The translations under genes were made by a program, and so were the position numbers. A stretch of 64,000 nucleotides of DNA from Rathayibacter sp. SD072 (GTDB taxonomy: Bacteria > Actinomycetota > Actinomycetes > Actinomycetales > Microbacteriaceae): the NCBI RefSeq assembly GCF_017355185.1, contig NZ_JADILJ010000008.1:1-64000 (forward strand). Direction: 5' to 3'. Below are positions 41,694 through 50,666 of this stretch, piece after piece. Position 1 is the first letter of the stretch. Each line of letters begins with the position of its first letter. Under the pieces are notes generated by a model. That model was not told the DNA's origin and did not search any database. It saw only the letters and a list, made by a program, of their open reading frames with translations.

Positions 41694-42821
41694 ATGAAGT
41701 TCTCGCGTGGACTCACGACGCTGGCCACCGCCGGCATCATCTCCCTCGGCCTCGCCGCCTGCTCGGCCAGCCCCGCCAACTCCGGCGGCGCCGCGAGCGG
41801 CGAGAGCGCCGAAGGCGACTGCACCGTCGGCATCTCGATGCCCACCCGCAGCCTCGAGCGCTGGATCAACGACGGCGAGGGGCTCCAGTCCCAGCTCGAG
41901 GACGAGGGCTGCACCGTCGACCTCCAGTACGCCGACAACAAGACCGACCAGCAGATCTCGCAGATCCAGAACCAGATCGCCGGCGGCTCCAAGATCCTCG
42001 TGATCGCGGCCATCGACGGAGAGGCGCTCGCGCCGGTCCTGTCCGAGGCGAAGAAGCAGAACGCGACCGTCATCGCGTACGACCGCCTCATCAACGGCAC
42101 CGCCGACGTCGACTACTACGCGACGTTCGACAACTACAAGGTCGGCCAGCTCCAGGGCCAGTACATCGAGGAGACCCTCGACCTCGCGAACGCCGCGGGT
42201 CCCTTCACCCTCGAGCCCTTCGCCGGCAGCCCCGACGACAACAACGCCAAGTTCTTCTTCTCGGGTGCGTGGGACGTCCTGCAGCCCTACGTCGAGAGCG
42301 GCAAGCTCGTCGTCCCCTCGGGCAAGTCGCCCGCCTCGAACGACGACTGGGCCTCCATCGGCATCCAGGGCTGGGCCTCCGACAAGGCGCAGTCCGAGAT
42401 GGACAACCGCCTCTCCTCCTTCTACACGGGAGACCAGAAGGTCGACGTCGTGCTCTCGCCCAACGACAGCCTCGCGATCGGCATCGAGGCCTCGCTGAAG
42501 TCGGCCGGCTACGCGCCGGGCGCCGACTACCCGGTGATCACCGGTCAGGACGCCGACAAGGCCAACGTCAAGGCGATCCTCGCCGACGAGCAGTCGATGA
42601 CCGTGTGGAAGGACACCCGCACCCTGGGCGACCGCGTCTTCCAGATGGTGCAGTCGATCGTCGCGGGCGAGGAGCCCGAGGTGAACGACACCGAGACGTA
42701 CGACAACGGCGAGAAGGTCGTCCCCTCCTACCTCCTCGAGCCGCAGGTCGTCGTGAAGGACGACGTGCAGTCGACCCTCGTCGACTCCGGCTTCCTGAAG
42801 GCCGGTGACGTCGGGCTCTGA
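41694..42821 (+). CDS. chvE: Multiple-monosaccharide ABC transporter substrate-binding protein
   Basis: This 375-aa lipoprotein has a signal peptide with lipobox LGLAAC (Cys about residue 22) and a Ser/Gly/Ala linker. A periplasmic-binding type 1 sugar domain follows ([56 protein letters not shown]). It resembles ChvE/XylF, which bind aldoses such as xylose, galactose or arabinose. ATG at 41694 has AGAGAGGA about 10 nt upstream. Expression is probably under the ROK regulator at 45774. Confidence 0.92.
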   Translation: MKFSRGLTTLATAGIISLGLAACSASPANSGGAASGESAEGDCTVGISMPTRSLERWINDGEGLQSQLEDEGCTVDLQYADNKTDQQISQIQNQIAGGSKILVIAAIDGEALAPVLSEAKKQNATVIAYDRLINGTADVDYYATFDNYKVGQLQGQYIEETLDLANAAGPFTLEPFAGSPDDNNAKFFFSGAWDVLQPYVESGKLVVPSGKSPASNDDWASIGIQGWASDKAQSEMDNRLSSFYTGDQKVDVVLSPNDSLAIGIEASLKSAGYAPGADYPVITGQDADKANVKAILADEQSMTVWKDTRTLGDRVFQMVQSIVAGEEPEVNDTETYDNGEKVVPSYLLEPQVVVKDDVQSTLVDSGFLKAGDVGL

Positions 42822-42832
42822 TCCCGAGGCGG

Positions 42833-42866
42833 GGGCGGGGGAGCGACGTCCTCCCCGCTCCCGCCC
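42833..42866 (+). terminator. Imperfect GC hairpin between binding-protein and ATPase genes
   Basis: GGGCGGGGGAGC can pair with GCTCCCGCCC with a two-base bulge. It starts about 12 nt after the binding-protein stop. Hairpins at this place often give the binding protein higher mRNA levels than the downstream transporter genes. Confidence 0.45.
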
Positions 42867-42906
42867 ACCCCGCCCTCACCCACCACGACCACGAAGCGAG
42901 GCCCCG

Positions 42907-44448
42907 TTGGCCAGTCCCATCCTCATCATGCGCGACATCGTCAAGGAGTTCGGCGGCGGCGTCCGCGCCCTCGACGGCGTCTCGCTCTCGGTGCAGCCCG
43001 GCGAGGTGCACGCGATCTGCGGCGAGAACGGCGCCGGCAAGTCGACGCTGATGAAAGTCCTCTCCGGCGTCTACCCCACCGGCAGCTTCGAGGGCACGAT
43101 CGAGTTCGAGGGCCGGGCGGCGCAGTACCGCTCGATCAACGACAGCGAGGCCGACGGCATCGTGATCATCCACCAGGAGCTCGCCCTCAGCCCCTACCTC
43201 TCCATCGCCGAGAACATCTTCCTCGGCAACGAGAAGTCCAAGCGCGGAGTCATCGACTGGAACGCGACCAACGCCGAGGCGGCGGCGCTGCTCGCGCGCG
43301 TCGGCCTCGCCGAGAACCCCGCCACCAAGATCCTCGAGCTCGGAGTCGGCAAGCAGCAGCTCGTCGAGATCGCCAAGGCCCTCGCCAAGCGCGTGAAGCT
43401 CCTCATCCTCGACGAGCCCACGGCGGCCCTGAACGAGGGCGACAGCGACCACCTGCTCGGGCTGATCGACCAGCTGCGCCGCCAGGGCATCACCTGCATC
43501 ATCATCAGCCACAAGCTGAAGGAGATCCGAGCGATCGCGGACACCGTCACGATCATCCGCGACGGCCGCACGATCGAGAGCTTCGCGATGACGGCGGAGC
43601 AGGCGAGCGAGAGCCGCATCATCCGCGCGATGGTCGGCCGCGACCTCAACAGCATGTTCCCGCCGCGCGATCCGCAGATCGGCGAGGAGAAGCTCCGCGT
43701 CGAGAACTGGACCGTGCACCACCCCGTCGACGTCGACCGCGTGGTCGTCGAGAACGCCTCCTTCACCGTGCGCGCCGGCGAGATCGTCGGATTCGCGGGG
43801 CTGATGGGCGCCGGCCGCACCGAGCTAGCGATGAGCATCTTCGGCCGCAGCTACGGCACCGGCATCTCGGGCCGCGTCTTCAAGGACGGGAAGGAGATCC
43901 AGACCCGCACCGTCGACGAGGCGATCCGCAACGGCCTCGCCTACGCGACCGAGGACCGCAAGCGCTACGGCCTGAACCTCATCGGCGACATCACCGTCAA
44001 CGTCTCGGCCGCCGCGCTCTCGCGCCTGGCCCGTCTCGGAGTGATCGACAAGCACCGCGAGTACAAGGTCGCGGATTCGTACCGCTCGAAGATGAACATC
44101 AAGGCCCCGAGCGTCTCGGCCGTCACCGGCAAGCTCTCGGGCGGCAACCAGCAGAAGGTCGTCCTCTCGAAGTGGATCTTCTCGGGTCCCGACGTGCTGA
44201 TCCTCGACGAGCCCACCCGCGGCATCGACGTGGGTGCCAAGTACGAGATCTACGGCATCATCAACGAGCTCGCGGCCCAGGGCAAGGCCGTCGTCGTGAT
44301 CTCGTCCGAGCTGCCCGAGCTGATCGGGCTCTCCGACCGCATCTACACCATCTCCGAAGGCCGCATCTCGGGCGAGGTCGCCCGCGCCGATGCGACCCAG
44401 GAGCACCTCATGCACTTCATGACCGCAGGGAAGGACCAGGCCCGATGA
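42907..44448 (+). CDS. mmsA: Multiple-monosaccharide ABC transporter ATP-binding protein
   Basis: This 513-aa sugar-type ATPase has two fused ABC domains. The first has Walker [13 protein letters not shown], signature region [16 protein letters not shown] and Walker [12 protein letters not shown]. The second has the degenerate Walker [13 protein letters not shown], signature [14 protein letters not shown] and Walker [14 protein letters not shown]. This XylG/RbsA/MmsA layout is typical. The start is TTG at 42907 with GCGAGG upstream; ATG at 42928 would cut into the first strand. It overlaps the permease start (ATGA). Confidence 0.94.
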   Translation: MASPILIMRDIVKEFGGGVRALDGVSLSVQPGEVHAICGENGAGKSTLMKVLSGVYPTGSFEGTIEFEGRAAQYRSINDSEADGIVIIHQELALSPYLSIAENIFLGNEKSKRGVIDWNATNAEAAALLARVGLAENPATKILELGVGKQQLVEIAKALAKRVKLLILDEPTAALNEGDSDHLLGLIDQLRRQGITCIIISHKLKEIRAIADTVTIIRDGRTIESFAMTAEQASESRIIRAMVGRDLNSMFPPRDPQIGEEKLRVENWTVHHPVDVDRVVVENASFTVRAGEIVGFAGLMGAGRTELAMSIFGRSYGTGISGRVFKDGKEIQTRTVDEAIRNGLAYATEDRKRYGLNLIGDITVNVSAAALSRLARLGVIDKHREYKVADSYRSKMNIKAPSVSAVTGKLSGGNQQKVVLSKWIFSGPDVLILDEPTRGIDVGAKYEIYGIINELAAQGKAVVVISSELPELIGLSDRIYTISEGRISGEVARADATQEHLMHFMTAGKDQAR

Positions 44449-45674
44449 GCGCCACGACCACCACAGCGCCGAGCGGCACGCCCGCGAACACGCCGTCCAC
44501 GCCGCCGCGGCGCGGGCTCCGGATGAACGTCAACCTGCGGCAGTACGGCATCCTCGCCGCGCTCGGCGTCATCATCCTGCTCTTCCAGCTCCTGACCGGC
44601 GGGCGCCTGCTGCTGCCCGGCAACGTCAACAACCTGATCCAGCAGAACGCCTACGTGCTGATCCTCGCGATCGGCATGGTGATGGTGATCATCGCCGGCC
44701 ACATCGACCTCTCCGTCGGCTCGGTCGTGGCGATGGTCGGAGCGATCTCGGCGATCGCGATGAACAACTGGGGCCTGCCCTGGGGAGTCGCCGTCGTGGT
44801 GGCGCTGCTCACCGGAGCGCTGGTCGGTGCCTGGCAGGGATTCTGGGTGGCCTTCGTGGGCATACCCGCATTCATCGTGACCCTCGCGGGCATGCTGATC
44901 TTCCGCGGATTCACGCTGGTGCTGCTCACCGGCGGCACGATCAACGGCCTCCCGACCGCCTTCACCGCCATCGGGGCCGGCTGGCTCCCGGGCGTGCTCG
45001 GCGGCATCCTCGGCCGCGATGCGCTCACCCTGCTGCTCGGAGTGGTCGTCTCGGCGGTCCTCGTCGTGCAGCAGCTGCGCACCCGCGCGACGCTCCGCCG
45101 CCTCGAGCTCCCGCGCGAGCCGGTCGCGTCCTTCTGGATCAAGGCCGGCATCGCGGTCGTCGCGATCATGGCCCTCGCCTGGCTGCTCGCGGGCTACAGC
45201 GGCACCCCGATCATCCTGATCGTGCTCGCCGTGCTGATCCTCGCCTACAGCTTCGTCCTGGGCCGCACCGTGTTCGGCCGCCACATCTACGCGATGGGCG
45301 GCAACCTCTTCGCCGCGATGATGTCCGGCGTGAAGACGAAGTGGGTCAACTTCTTCATCTTCGTGAACATGGGCGTGCTGGCCGGAGTCGCGGGCGTCGT
45401 GAGCACGGCCCGCGCGGGCGGCGCCGTCGCCTCCGCCGGTCAGAACTACGAGCTCGACGCGATCGCGGCCGTCTTCATCGGAGGCGCGGCGGTGCAGGGC
45501 GGAGTCGGCACCGTGGTCGGCGCGGTCATCGGCGGACTCGTGATGGGCGTGCTCAACATGGGACTGTCGATCCTGTCGGTCGACGCCGCCTGGCAGATGG
45601 CCATCAAGGGCTTCGTGCTGCTCCTCGCCGTCGCGTTCGACATCTTCAACAAGCGGCGGGCGGGCGGCCGCTAG
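44445..45674 (+). CDS. mmsB: Multiple-monosaccharide ABC transporter permease
   Basis: This 409-aa branched-type sugar permease (XylH/MmsB family) has a polar N-terminal tail of about 30 residues, then about ten or more membrane segments. The family signature is [20 protein letters not shown], followed by [17 protein letters not shown] and later [20 protein letters not shown]. The ATG lies in an ATGA overlap with the ATPase gene. It is followed by a terminator-like hairpin. Confidence 0.94.
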   Translation: MSATTTTAPSGTPANTPSTPPRRGLRMNVNLRQYGILAALGVIILLFQLLTGGRLLLPGNVNNLIQQNAYVLILAIGMVMVIIAGHIDLSVGSVVAMVGAISAIAMNNWGLPWGVAVVVALLTGALVGAWQGFWVAFVGIPAFIVTLAGMLIFRGFTLVLLTGGTINGLPTAFTAIGAGWLPGVLGGILGRDALTLLLGVVVSAVLVVQQLRTRATLRRLELPREPVASFWIKAGIAVVAIMALAWLLAGYSGTPIILIVLAVLILAYSFVLGRTVFGRHIYAMGGNLFAAMMSGVKTKWVNFFIFVNMGVLAGVAGVVSTARAGGAVASAGQNYELDAIAAVFIGGAAVQGGVGTVVGAVIGGLVMGVLNMGLSILSVDAAWQMAIKGFVLLLAVAFDIFNKRRAGGR

Positions 45675-45689
45675 CCGCTCCCGGACCGC

Positions 45690-45728
45690 CTCGGGCGGGG
45701 CCCTCTACTATGACGGGGCCCGCCCGAG
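45690..45728 (+). terminator. Terminator hairpin after the sugar importer genes
   Basis: CTCGGGCGGGGCCC pairs with GGGCCCGCCCGAG with one bulged G, around an 11-12 nt loop. It lies 16 nt after the permease stop and 46 nt before the ROK gene, so it may reduce read-through into the regulator. Confidence 0.7.
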
Positions 45729-45773
45729 TCGTCCGACCGCGCCGCGGGCCGCACCGACGAGAGACGGATCAGC

Positions 45774-47006
45774 ATGGCAGGAGCAGTCGGCGCGTCGAGC
45801 AACGCTCTGCTCCGCCGCCACAACCTCGCCGCGATCGCGACGCTCGTCCACCGCTCAGGGCCCCTCAGCCGCGCCGAGCTCGGTCAGCGGACCGGCCTCA
45901 ACCGATCCGCCGTCGCGAACCTGGTCGGCGAGCTGACCGGCCTGGGCTGGGTGGAGGAGGAGACGACCGCCCCCACCGGACGCATCGGCCGCCCGAGCGC
46001 CACCGTCGTCCCCGGCCGGGCCTTCGCCGTCGTCGGAGTGCACCTCGACACCGACGCGATCGTCGTCGGCCTCGTCGGGATGAACGGCGACCTCCTGCGC
46101 CGCGTGCGCTTCGACACTCCCACTCCGGCCACCCCCGACACCGTCGCGCGCGTCGTCTCGGGCATCGTCGACGGCTTCCGCTCCGAGAAGGAGGGGCACC
46201 GCATCCTGGTCGGCGCGGGAGTCGCGGTACCCGGCCTGGTGCACGCCGACTCCGGATTCGTGCAGATCGCGCCCCACCTGGGCTGGAGGGACGTCGATCT
46301 CGCGAAGCGCCTGGGCCGCGCACTCGCTCTGCCCGTCTCGGTCGGCAACGACGCGAGCCTGGGCGCGATCGGCGAGTCGCTCTTCGGAGCCGCACGCGGC
46401 GTCGCCGACGTCGTCTACGTCACCGGGGGCGCGAGCGGCATCGGCGGCGGAGTGATCATCGACGGCCTCCCGCTGCGCGGCTCCTCCGGTTTCGCGGCCG
46501 AGCTCGGCCACACCCTCGTCGCGGCCGGGGGGACCCGCTGCGGCTGCGGCCGCCACGGCTGCCTCGAGGCCGAGGTGCGGATGCGCTCCCTCCTCGACGT
46601 CCTCGGCGCGCGGGTCCTCGACCAGGACGAGCTCGACATCGCGCTGGGCACCTCCCGCGACCCCGCCGTCCTCGCCGAGGTCGCCCGCCAGGTCGACCTG
46701 CTGGCCGAGGGCCTGTCCACCTTCGTCAACCTCTTCAACCCCACCTCCGTCGTCCTCGGCGGCTTCCTCGGCTCCCTCCTCACCGTCGACCGCGAGCGCC
46801 TCGCCGCCCGAGTGTCGGCGCGCGCCCTCAGCGACCTGGCCCGCGGGGTCCGGATCGAGCGCGCGGCGCTCCGATCGCGCCTGGAGCTCGTGGGCGCGGC
46901 GGAGCTGCCCTGGCGGCGGGCACTCGCGGATCCCGCCGCCGTCGGCGCCGGATCCCCCGAGTCGGATGCGGTCGACGCGACCGCTTCCGTCGACGCCCGC
47001 TGGTGA
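45774..47006 (+). CDS. ROK family transcriptional regulator
   Basis: This 410-aa ROK-type repressor (XylR/NagC-like) has an N-terminal winged helix (SRAELGQRTGLNRSAVANLV). The ROK sugar-kinase-like domain includes VGNDASLGAIGESLFGAA, and the zinc/structural motif is TRCGCGRHGCLEAEV. Its place after a monosaccharide importer suggests that it senses the transported sugar. The inverted repeat at 41561-41576 is its likely operator. The ATG start at 45774 follows GAGACGGAT. Confidence 0.92.
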   Translation: MAGAVGASSNALLRRHNLAAIATLVHRSGPLSRAELGQRTGLNRSAVANLVGELTGLGWVEEETTAPTGRIGRPSATVVPGRAFAVVGVHLDTDAIVVGLVGMNGDLLRRVRFDTPTPATPDTVARVVSGIVDGFRSEKEGHRILVGAGVAVPGLVHADSGFVQIAPHLGWRDVDLAKRLGRALALPVSVGNDASLGAIGESLFGAARGVADVVYVTGGASGIGGGVIIDGLPLRGSSGFAAELGHTLVAAGGTRCGCGRHGCLEAEVRMRSLLDVLGARVLDQDELDIALGTSRDPAVLAEVARQVDLLAEGLSTFVNLFNPTSVVLGGFLGSLLTVDRERLAARVSARALSDLARGVRIERAALRSRLELVGAAELPWRRALADPAAVGAGSPESDAVDATASVDARW

Positions 47007-47064
47007 GCGCCGCCCGGCGCCCGGGACCGGTGAGCGCCGCTCGCCGCAGAAGAAGGGGAACGCC

Positions 47065-47475
47065 GTGGCCGACGTCGACGAGATGATCATCGAGGAGTTC
47101 CGCGCGAACGGCGGAACGGTGACGACCGCCGGCTTCGGCCGCTCGCTCGCGCTCCTGCACCACGTCGGCGCGCGCTCCGGAGAGGAGCGCGTCGCCCCCC
47201 TCATGGCGCTGCACCCCTCCGCCGACGTCCGGTTTCTGGCCGCCTCCGCCGCGGGCGCGCCGAAGCACCCCGCCTGGTTCCACGACCTCGTCGCCGAGCC
47301 CGACACCGCGATCGAGACCCCCGACGACGGAACGGTCCCCGTCCGCGCCCGCGTCCTCGAGGGCGCCGAGCGCGACGCGGGCTGGACGCTCGTCACCGAC
47401 GCCTCCGAGGGCTTCGCCGGCTACGAGCGCACGACGACCCGCGTCATCCCCGTCGTGGAGCTCACCCGCCGCTGA
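47065..47475 (+). CDS. Deazaflavin (F420)-dependent nitroreductase family protein
   Basis: This 136-aa protein of the DDN/FDOR-B-like nitroreductase group has a split-barrel fold. Segments are LALLHHVGARSGEERVAPLM, VRFLAASAAGAPKHPAWFHD and the C-terminal TTRVIPVVELTRR. KHPAWFHDL is the family's best-known motif. It is expected to use F420H2 for reduction of a hydrophobic substrate, which is not identifiable. The GTG start at 47065 has AAGGGG 7 nt upstream; longer in-frame versions overlap the ROK gene. Confidence 0.88.
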   Translation: MADVDEMIIEEFRANGGTVTTAGFGRSLALLHHVGARSGEERVAPLMALHPSADVRFLAASAAGAPKHPAWFHDLVAEPDTAIETPDDGTVPVRARVLEGAERDAGWTLVTDASEGFAGYERTTTRVIPVVELTRR

Positions 47476-47484
47476 CCCCCGCCG

Positions 47485-47541
47485 CGAGATGCCTCTCCGG
47501 TGCGCGACGCGCCGGAGAAGGCGCACCGGAGTGGCATCTCG
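47485..47541. repeat. CGAGATGCC-type hairpin between convergent genes
   Basis: CGAGATGCCTCTCCGGTGCG at 47485 pairs with its reverse complement ending at 47541 over 21 bp with one mismatch and a 15-nt centre. It starts 10 nt after the nitroreductase stop and faces the convergent hypothetical gene. It is related to the kdpB-kdpC element at 37195 through the core CGAGATGCC and CTCC. Confidence 0.75.
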
Positions 47542-47563
47542 TCCGGAGGAGACGAGGTCGCGA

Positions 47564-47947
47564 TCAGCGGAAGGGCACCGGCACGATGTCCGGCGTGCTC
47601 CAGCGCAGCGCGATCCGCTCGCGGAACCCGTCGCGCCGCAGCTCCGTCTCGAGCGCGTCGATCACGAGCGGGGCCAGCCCGCGGTGCTCGACCATCACGT
47701 CGATCGCGAGCACTCCCGCGTCGGTGACGAGCGTCGATCCCACTCCCGGGATCAGGGCGAGGAACCGCTGCGCATCGACCTGCACGTGCCGGTGGTCGCG
47801 CAGCCGGCGCAGCAGCACGGGCAGAGCGAGGGCATCGAGCGGAGTCACATCGGCACGCAGCGGGATCACCCGCGAAGCGTCGCGCCCGCCGACGTCCACC
47901 GGGTGAACGCCGGCCCCTCCCCCGGTGTCCCTCCGGCGTCCCCTCAC
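47564..47947 (-). CDS. Hypothetical protein
   Basis: This 127-codon frame has credible content in the C-terminal 95 residues, for example VIPLRADVTPLDALALPVLL and HVQVDAQRFLALIPGVGSTL, ending DIVPVPFR. No domain is recognised and the protein is soluble. The first 20 residues are Arg/Gly-rich, so a GTG about 14 codons in may be the true start. The convergent hairpin downstream supports the idea that a real transcript ends here. Confidence 0.55.
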   Translation of the reverse strand: MRGRRRDTGGGAGVHPVDVGGRDASRVIPLRADVTPLDALALPVLLRRLRDHRHVQVDAQRFLALIPGVGSTLVTDAGVLAIDVMVEHRGLAPLVIDALETELRRDGFRERIALRWSTPDIVPVPFR

Positions 47948-48035
47948 CCCTGCTCCGCTCCACGAGTCACCGGCTCAGCACAGGACGCGCCGCACTGAGC
48001 GGCCCGCGGCGGCGCACCACGGCAGGATGACCGCC

Positions 48036-48785
48036 ATGACCCGTTTCACCGACGGCTTCGACGAGGGCCGCCTCGACCCCGAGCGCTGGATCGACCACTA
48101 CCTCCCCCAGTGGACCGAGCCCGAGCGCTCCCGTGCCCGCTGGTCCCTCGACGACGACGGGCTGCTGCTCCGCATCGACGCCGATCAGCCGCCGTGGCAC
48201 GAGGACGACGGAGCGATGCGCGTCTCGAACCTGCAGACCGCGGCGTTCGCGGGTCCGCTCGGCAGCACCCGCGGCACCCACCGCCACCGCCCCGACCTGC
48301 GCGTGCGCACCGAGGTGCCGACCCGCCGCCTCTGGACCCCCACCGGCGGACACGTCGAGGCGCTCCTCTCGGCGAGCCCCGACCCCTCGTGCATGCTCGC
48401 GATCTGGCTGGTCGGCACCGAGGAGGCAGGCCCCGACGACTCCGGCGAGATCACCGTCGCCGAGCTCCTCGGCTCCCTCCGCGGCGAGCGCCGCTCGATC
48501 GTCCGCACCGGAGTGAAAGCCGTGAACGACCCGCGCCTGCGCGCCGACGTCGTCGACGTCGAGCTCCCGATCGACACTGCCGAGCCGCACCTCTACTCCG
48601 CCGACTGGTCCGAGGACGGAGTGGCCCTCTCGGTCGACGGCACCGTCGTGCACCGCGTCGCCCAGTCGCTCCCCTACCCCCTGCAGCTCATGATCGACCT
48701 CTTCGAGTTCCCGGAGGAGGGCACGCGCGACCCCGCCGCCTACCCCCGCACCGCCCGGGTCCACCGCGTCCGCGGCGACTCCTGA
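48036..48785 (+). CDS. GH16-like concanavalin A-type lectin/glucanase-fold protein
   Basis: This protein of about 249 aa resembles the concanavalin A-like lectin/glucanase superfamily. Features are FTDGFDEGRLDPERWIDHYL, PQWTEPERSRARWSLDDDGL, and late strands LYSADWSEDGVALSVDGTVV and YPLQLMIDLFEFPE. The classical GH16 catalytic ExDxxE motif is not evident, so an enzymatic role is uncertain. It has no signal peptide. ATG at 48036 is preferred over 48027 because AGGATGACC gives better spacing. A terminator hairpin follows. Confidence 0.78.
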   Translation: MTRFTDGFDEGRLDPERWIDHYLPQWTEPERSRARWSLDDDGLLLRIDADQPPWHEDDGAMRVSNLQTAAFAGPLGSTRGTHRHRPDLRVRTEVPTRRLWTPTGGHVEALLSASPDPSCMLAIWLVGTEEAGPDDSGEITVAELLGSLRGERRSIVRTGVKAVNDPRLRADVVDVELPIDTAEPHLYSADWSEDGVALSVDGTVVHRVAQSLPYPLQLMIDLFEFPEEGTRDPAAYPRTARVHRVRGDS

Positions 48786-48808
48786 CCGGCAGGAGTCGGC
48801 GAACGACG

Positions 48809-48842
48809 AAGCCCCCGACCGGACATCCGATCGGGGGCTTCA
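48809..48842 (+). terminator. Terminator hairpin upstream of tRNA-Leu
   Basis: GAAGCCCCCGA and TCGGGGGCTTC form an 11-bp stem, with further pairing CGG/CCG inside. It ends the glucanase-like gene's transcript. Read on the minus strand, it also lies just past the 3' end of the tRNA, so it can serve both. Confidence 0.85.
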
Positions 48843-48851
48843 TCTTCTGCT

Positions 48852-48938
48852 GGTGCGCGAGGGGGGAGTTGAACCCCCACGCCCTTTCGGGCACACGGAC
48901 CTGAACCGTGCGCGTCTGCCTATTCCGCCACTCGCGCT
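48852..48938 (-). tRNA. tRNA-Leu(CAG)
   Basis: On the minus strand an 87-nt class II tRNA folds with acceptor GCGCGAG/CTCGCGC, discriminator A and an encoded CCA. The anticodon arm is ACGG-TTCAGGT-CCGT, so the anticodon is CAG and it reads the common Leu codon CUG. The long variable arm (GTGCCCGAAAGGGCGT) and the T loop GTTCAACTC are present. tRNA-Leu beside fhaA is a common arrangement in actinobacteria. Confidence 0.96.
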
Positions 48939-49328
48939 CACCACGATGCCTGAGCACCGACGAGAAAGACTACCACCCTCCGAGCCCGCCCGTGAACTCG
49001 ACCTCGTCGACCCGCCTCGCGCCCCCTGATCCGTCGGAGAACGCTCCCCACCGGCGCAGACGACGACCGTCCCCGACGGATCAGCGGCAGCGGTCATCCG
49101 TTCGCGACGGATCGAGGCGTCGATCGGAGGCGCGCGCCTCGGCCGGGCGACCCCCGCACCCTCCGACAACCCCGCGAAAACGCCCCGAGGCGCCCGTATC
49201 CAGAGCATCCCAGTAACATGCCCGTAGCCGTGCGCGGCGCAGACGACATCGGAAGCCACGTGAGCGCGCAGACAGCTCGATCCGTGCGCGACCGCCGAGA
49301 AGGCGACGAAACGGGAGATCGGAAGACT
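48939..49328. other. Intergenic region between tRNA-Leu and fhaA
   Basis: About 390 nt without a convincing gene. It must hold the promoter of the divergent division/kinase operon and of the tRNA. A TAACAT (49214-49219) could be a -10 element about 110 nt before fhaA, but no matching -35 is evident. Frames that extend fhaA upstream look non-coding. Confidence 0.4.
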
Positions 49329-50069
49329 GTGGGCATACTGGACAACTTCGAGAAGGGACTCGAGCGCGTCGTCAACGGCGCGTTCGCGAGGACCTTCAAA
49401 TCGGGGCTGCAGCCGGTCGAGCTCGCGTCCGCTCTCCGCAGGGAGCTCGACACCACGGCCGCCGTCGTCACCCGCGACCGCATCCTCGTGCCGAACAGCC
49501 TGACCCTGCGCATGTCCGCCGCAGATCTCGCCCGCATGGAGCGGATGGGGGCCACGCTGATCGACGAGCTCACGACCGTCGCCACCGAGCACGCGAAGAA
49601 GCAGGGCTTCCGCTTCCCCGGTCCCATCGACGTCCGCCTCGCCGAGGACGCCTCGCTCAGCGACGGCATGGTCGAGGTCGATTCCCGCAGCGTCAAGGGC
49701 ACCGTCGCCTACACGCCGGTCCTCGACATCGCCGGCCGTCGCCACCCGATCACCAAGTCCCGCACCGTCATCGGCCGGGGAGCGGACGCCGACATCACCG
49801 TCGACGACTCCGGCACCTCCCGCAAGCACGTCGAGATCCTCTGGGACGGCTCCCGCGCCCAGGTGCACGACCTCGGATCGACGAACGGCTCCAAGCTCGA
49901 CGGCAAGCCCGTGACGCAGGCCGTCCTCTCCCCCGAGCAGACCATCACGATCGGGCGCACGTCGATCGTGTTCCGCATCGTTCAGGGCGCCGCACCCGCG
50001 CGCGCCGACCGCTCGCCGTCCGGTCGCTCCGGACGCGCCTCCGACGGATTCTGGGACGACCGGCTATGA
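49329..50069 (+). CDS. fhaA: FhaA: DUF3662 and FHA domain protein
   Basis: This 246-aa FhaA has the N-terminal DUF3662 domain (GILDNFEKGLERVVNGAFAR, FKSGLQPVELASALRREL). A C-terminal FHA domain (about 140-225) has the phosphothreonine-binding loops TVIGRGADADITVDD, SRKHVEI and GSTNGSKLDG. In actinobacteria FhaA is a substrate or partner of PknA/PknB and binds the pseudokinase MviN. The GTG at 49329 begins the conserved N-terminus; the frame is open upstream but not conserved in character. It overlaps fhaB (ATGA). Confidence 0.93.
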   Translation: MGILDNFEKGLERVVNGAFARTFKSGLQPVELASALRRELDTTAAVVTRDRILVPNSLTLRMSAADLARMERMGATLIDELTTVATEHAKKQGFRFPGPIDVRLAEDASLSDGMVEVDSRSVKGTVAYTPVLDIAGRRHPITKSRTVIGRGADADITVDDSGTSRKHVEILWDGSRAQVHDLGSTNGSKLDGKPVTQAVLSPEQTITIGRTSIVFRIVQGAAPARADRSPSGRSGRASDGFWDDRL

Positions 50070-50659
50070 GCGAGCTCACCCTCTTCCTCCTGCGCATCGC
50101 GTTCCTCGCGCTGCTGTGGTTCTTCGTGTTCGGCATCGTCTACGCGCTGCGCTCCGACCTGTTCGGGCAGCGGGTGCGCAAGCTCCCGACCGCCGCGCAG
50201 GCGGGCACCGACGACGCTCCGTTCGTCACCGCGGCCCAGCCGGTCGTGGCGGCCTCGGCTCCCCCGCAGCAGCCGGCGCCCGTGCAGCAGCAGGCGCCCT
50301 CGGCCCGCCGCTCCCGCGAGGCCGCGGCCGAGCGCACCGATTCCGGAGGCGTCGCCACGGTCCACACGGCGCAGCGCCTCGTCATCACCTCGGGCCCCAA
50401 GCGCGGCACCGAGCTCGAGTTGAACGGCGAGCCGCTCACCATCGGCCGCTCCTCCGAGTCGGCCCTCGTGATCCGCGACGACTACACCTCCACGCACCAC
50501 GCGCGCCTCCTGATCTGGAACGACGAGTGGATGATCCAGGATCTCGACTCCACCAACGGCACGTTCCTCGACGGCCGCCGCGTGGGCGCGCCGACCAAGG
50601 TGCCGCTGAACACCCCCGTCAAGGTCGGCACGACCACCTTCGAACTGCGACGGTCGTAG
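50066..50659 (+). CDS. fhaB: FhaB (FipA-like) FHA domain protein
   Basis: This 197-aa protein has one N-terminal membrane segment (about 5-28), then a Pro/Ala/Gln-rich linker. A C-terminal FHA domain (about 105-190) has LTIGRSSESALVIRDDYTST, HHARL and STNGTFLDG. FhaB-type proteins recruit phosphorylated division and wall proteins. ATG at 50066 overlaps the fhaA stop. The pstP gene follows after 7 nt. Confidence 0.93.
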   Translation: MSELTLFLLRIAFLALLWFFVFGIVYALRSDLFGQRVRKLPTAAQAGTDDAPFVTAAQPVVAASAPPQQPAPVQQQAPSARRSREAAAERTDSGGVATVHTAQRLVITSGPKRGTELELNGEPLTIGRSSESALVIRDDYTSTHHARLLIWNDEWMIQDLDSTNGTFLDGRRVGAPTKVPLNTPVKVGTTTFELRRS

Positions 50660-50666
50660 GCGACCT

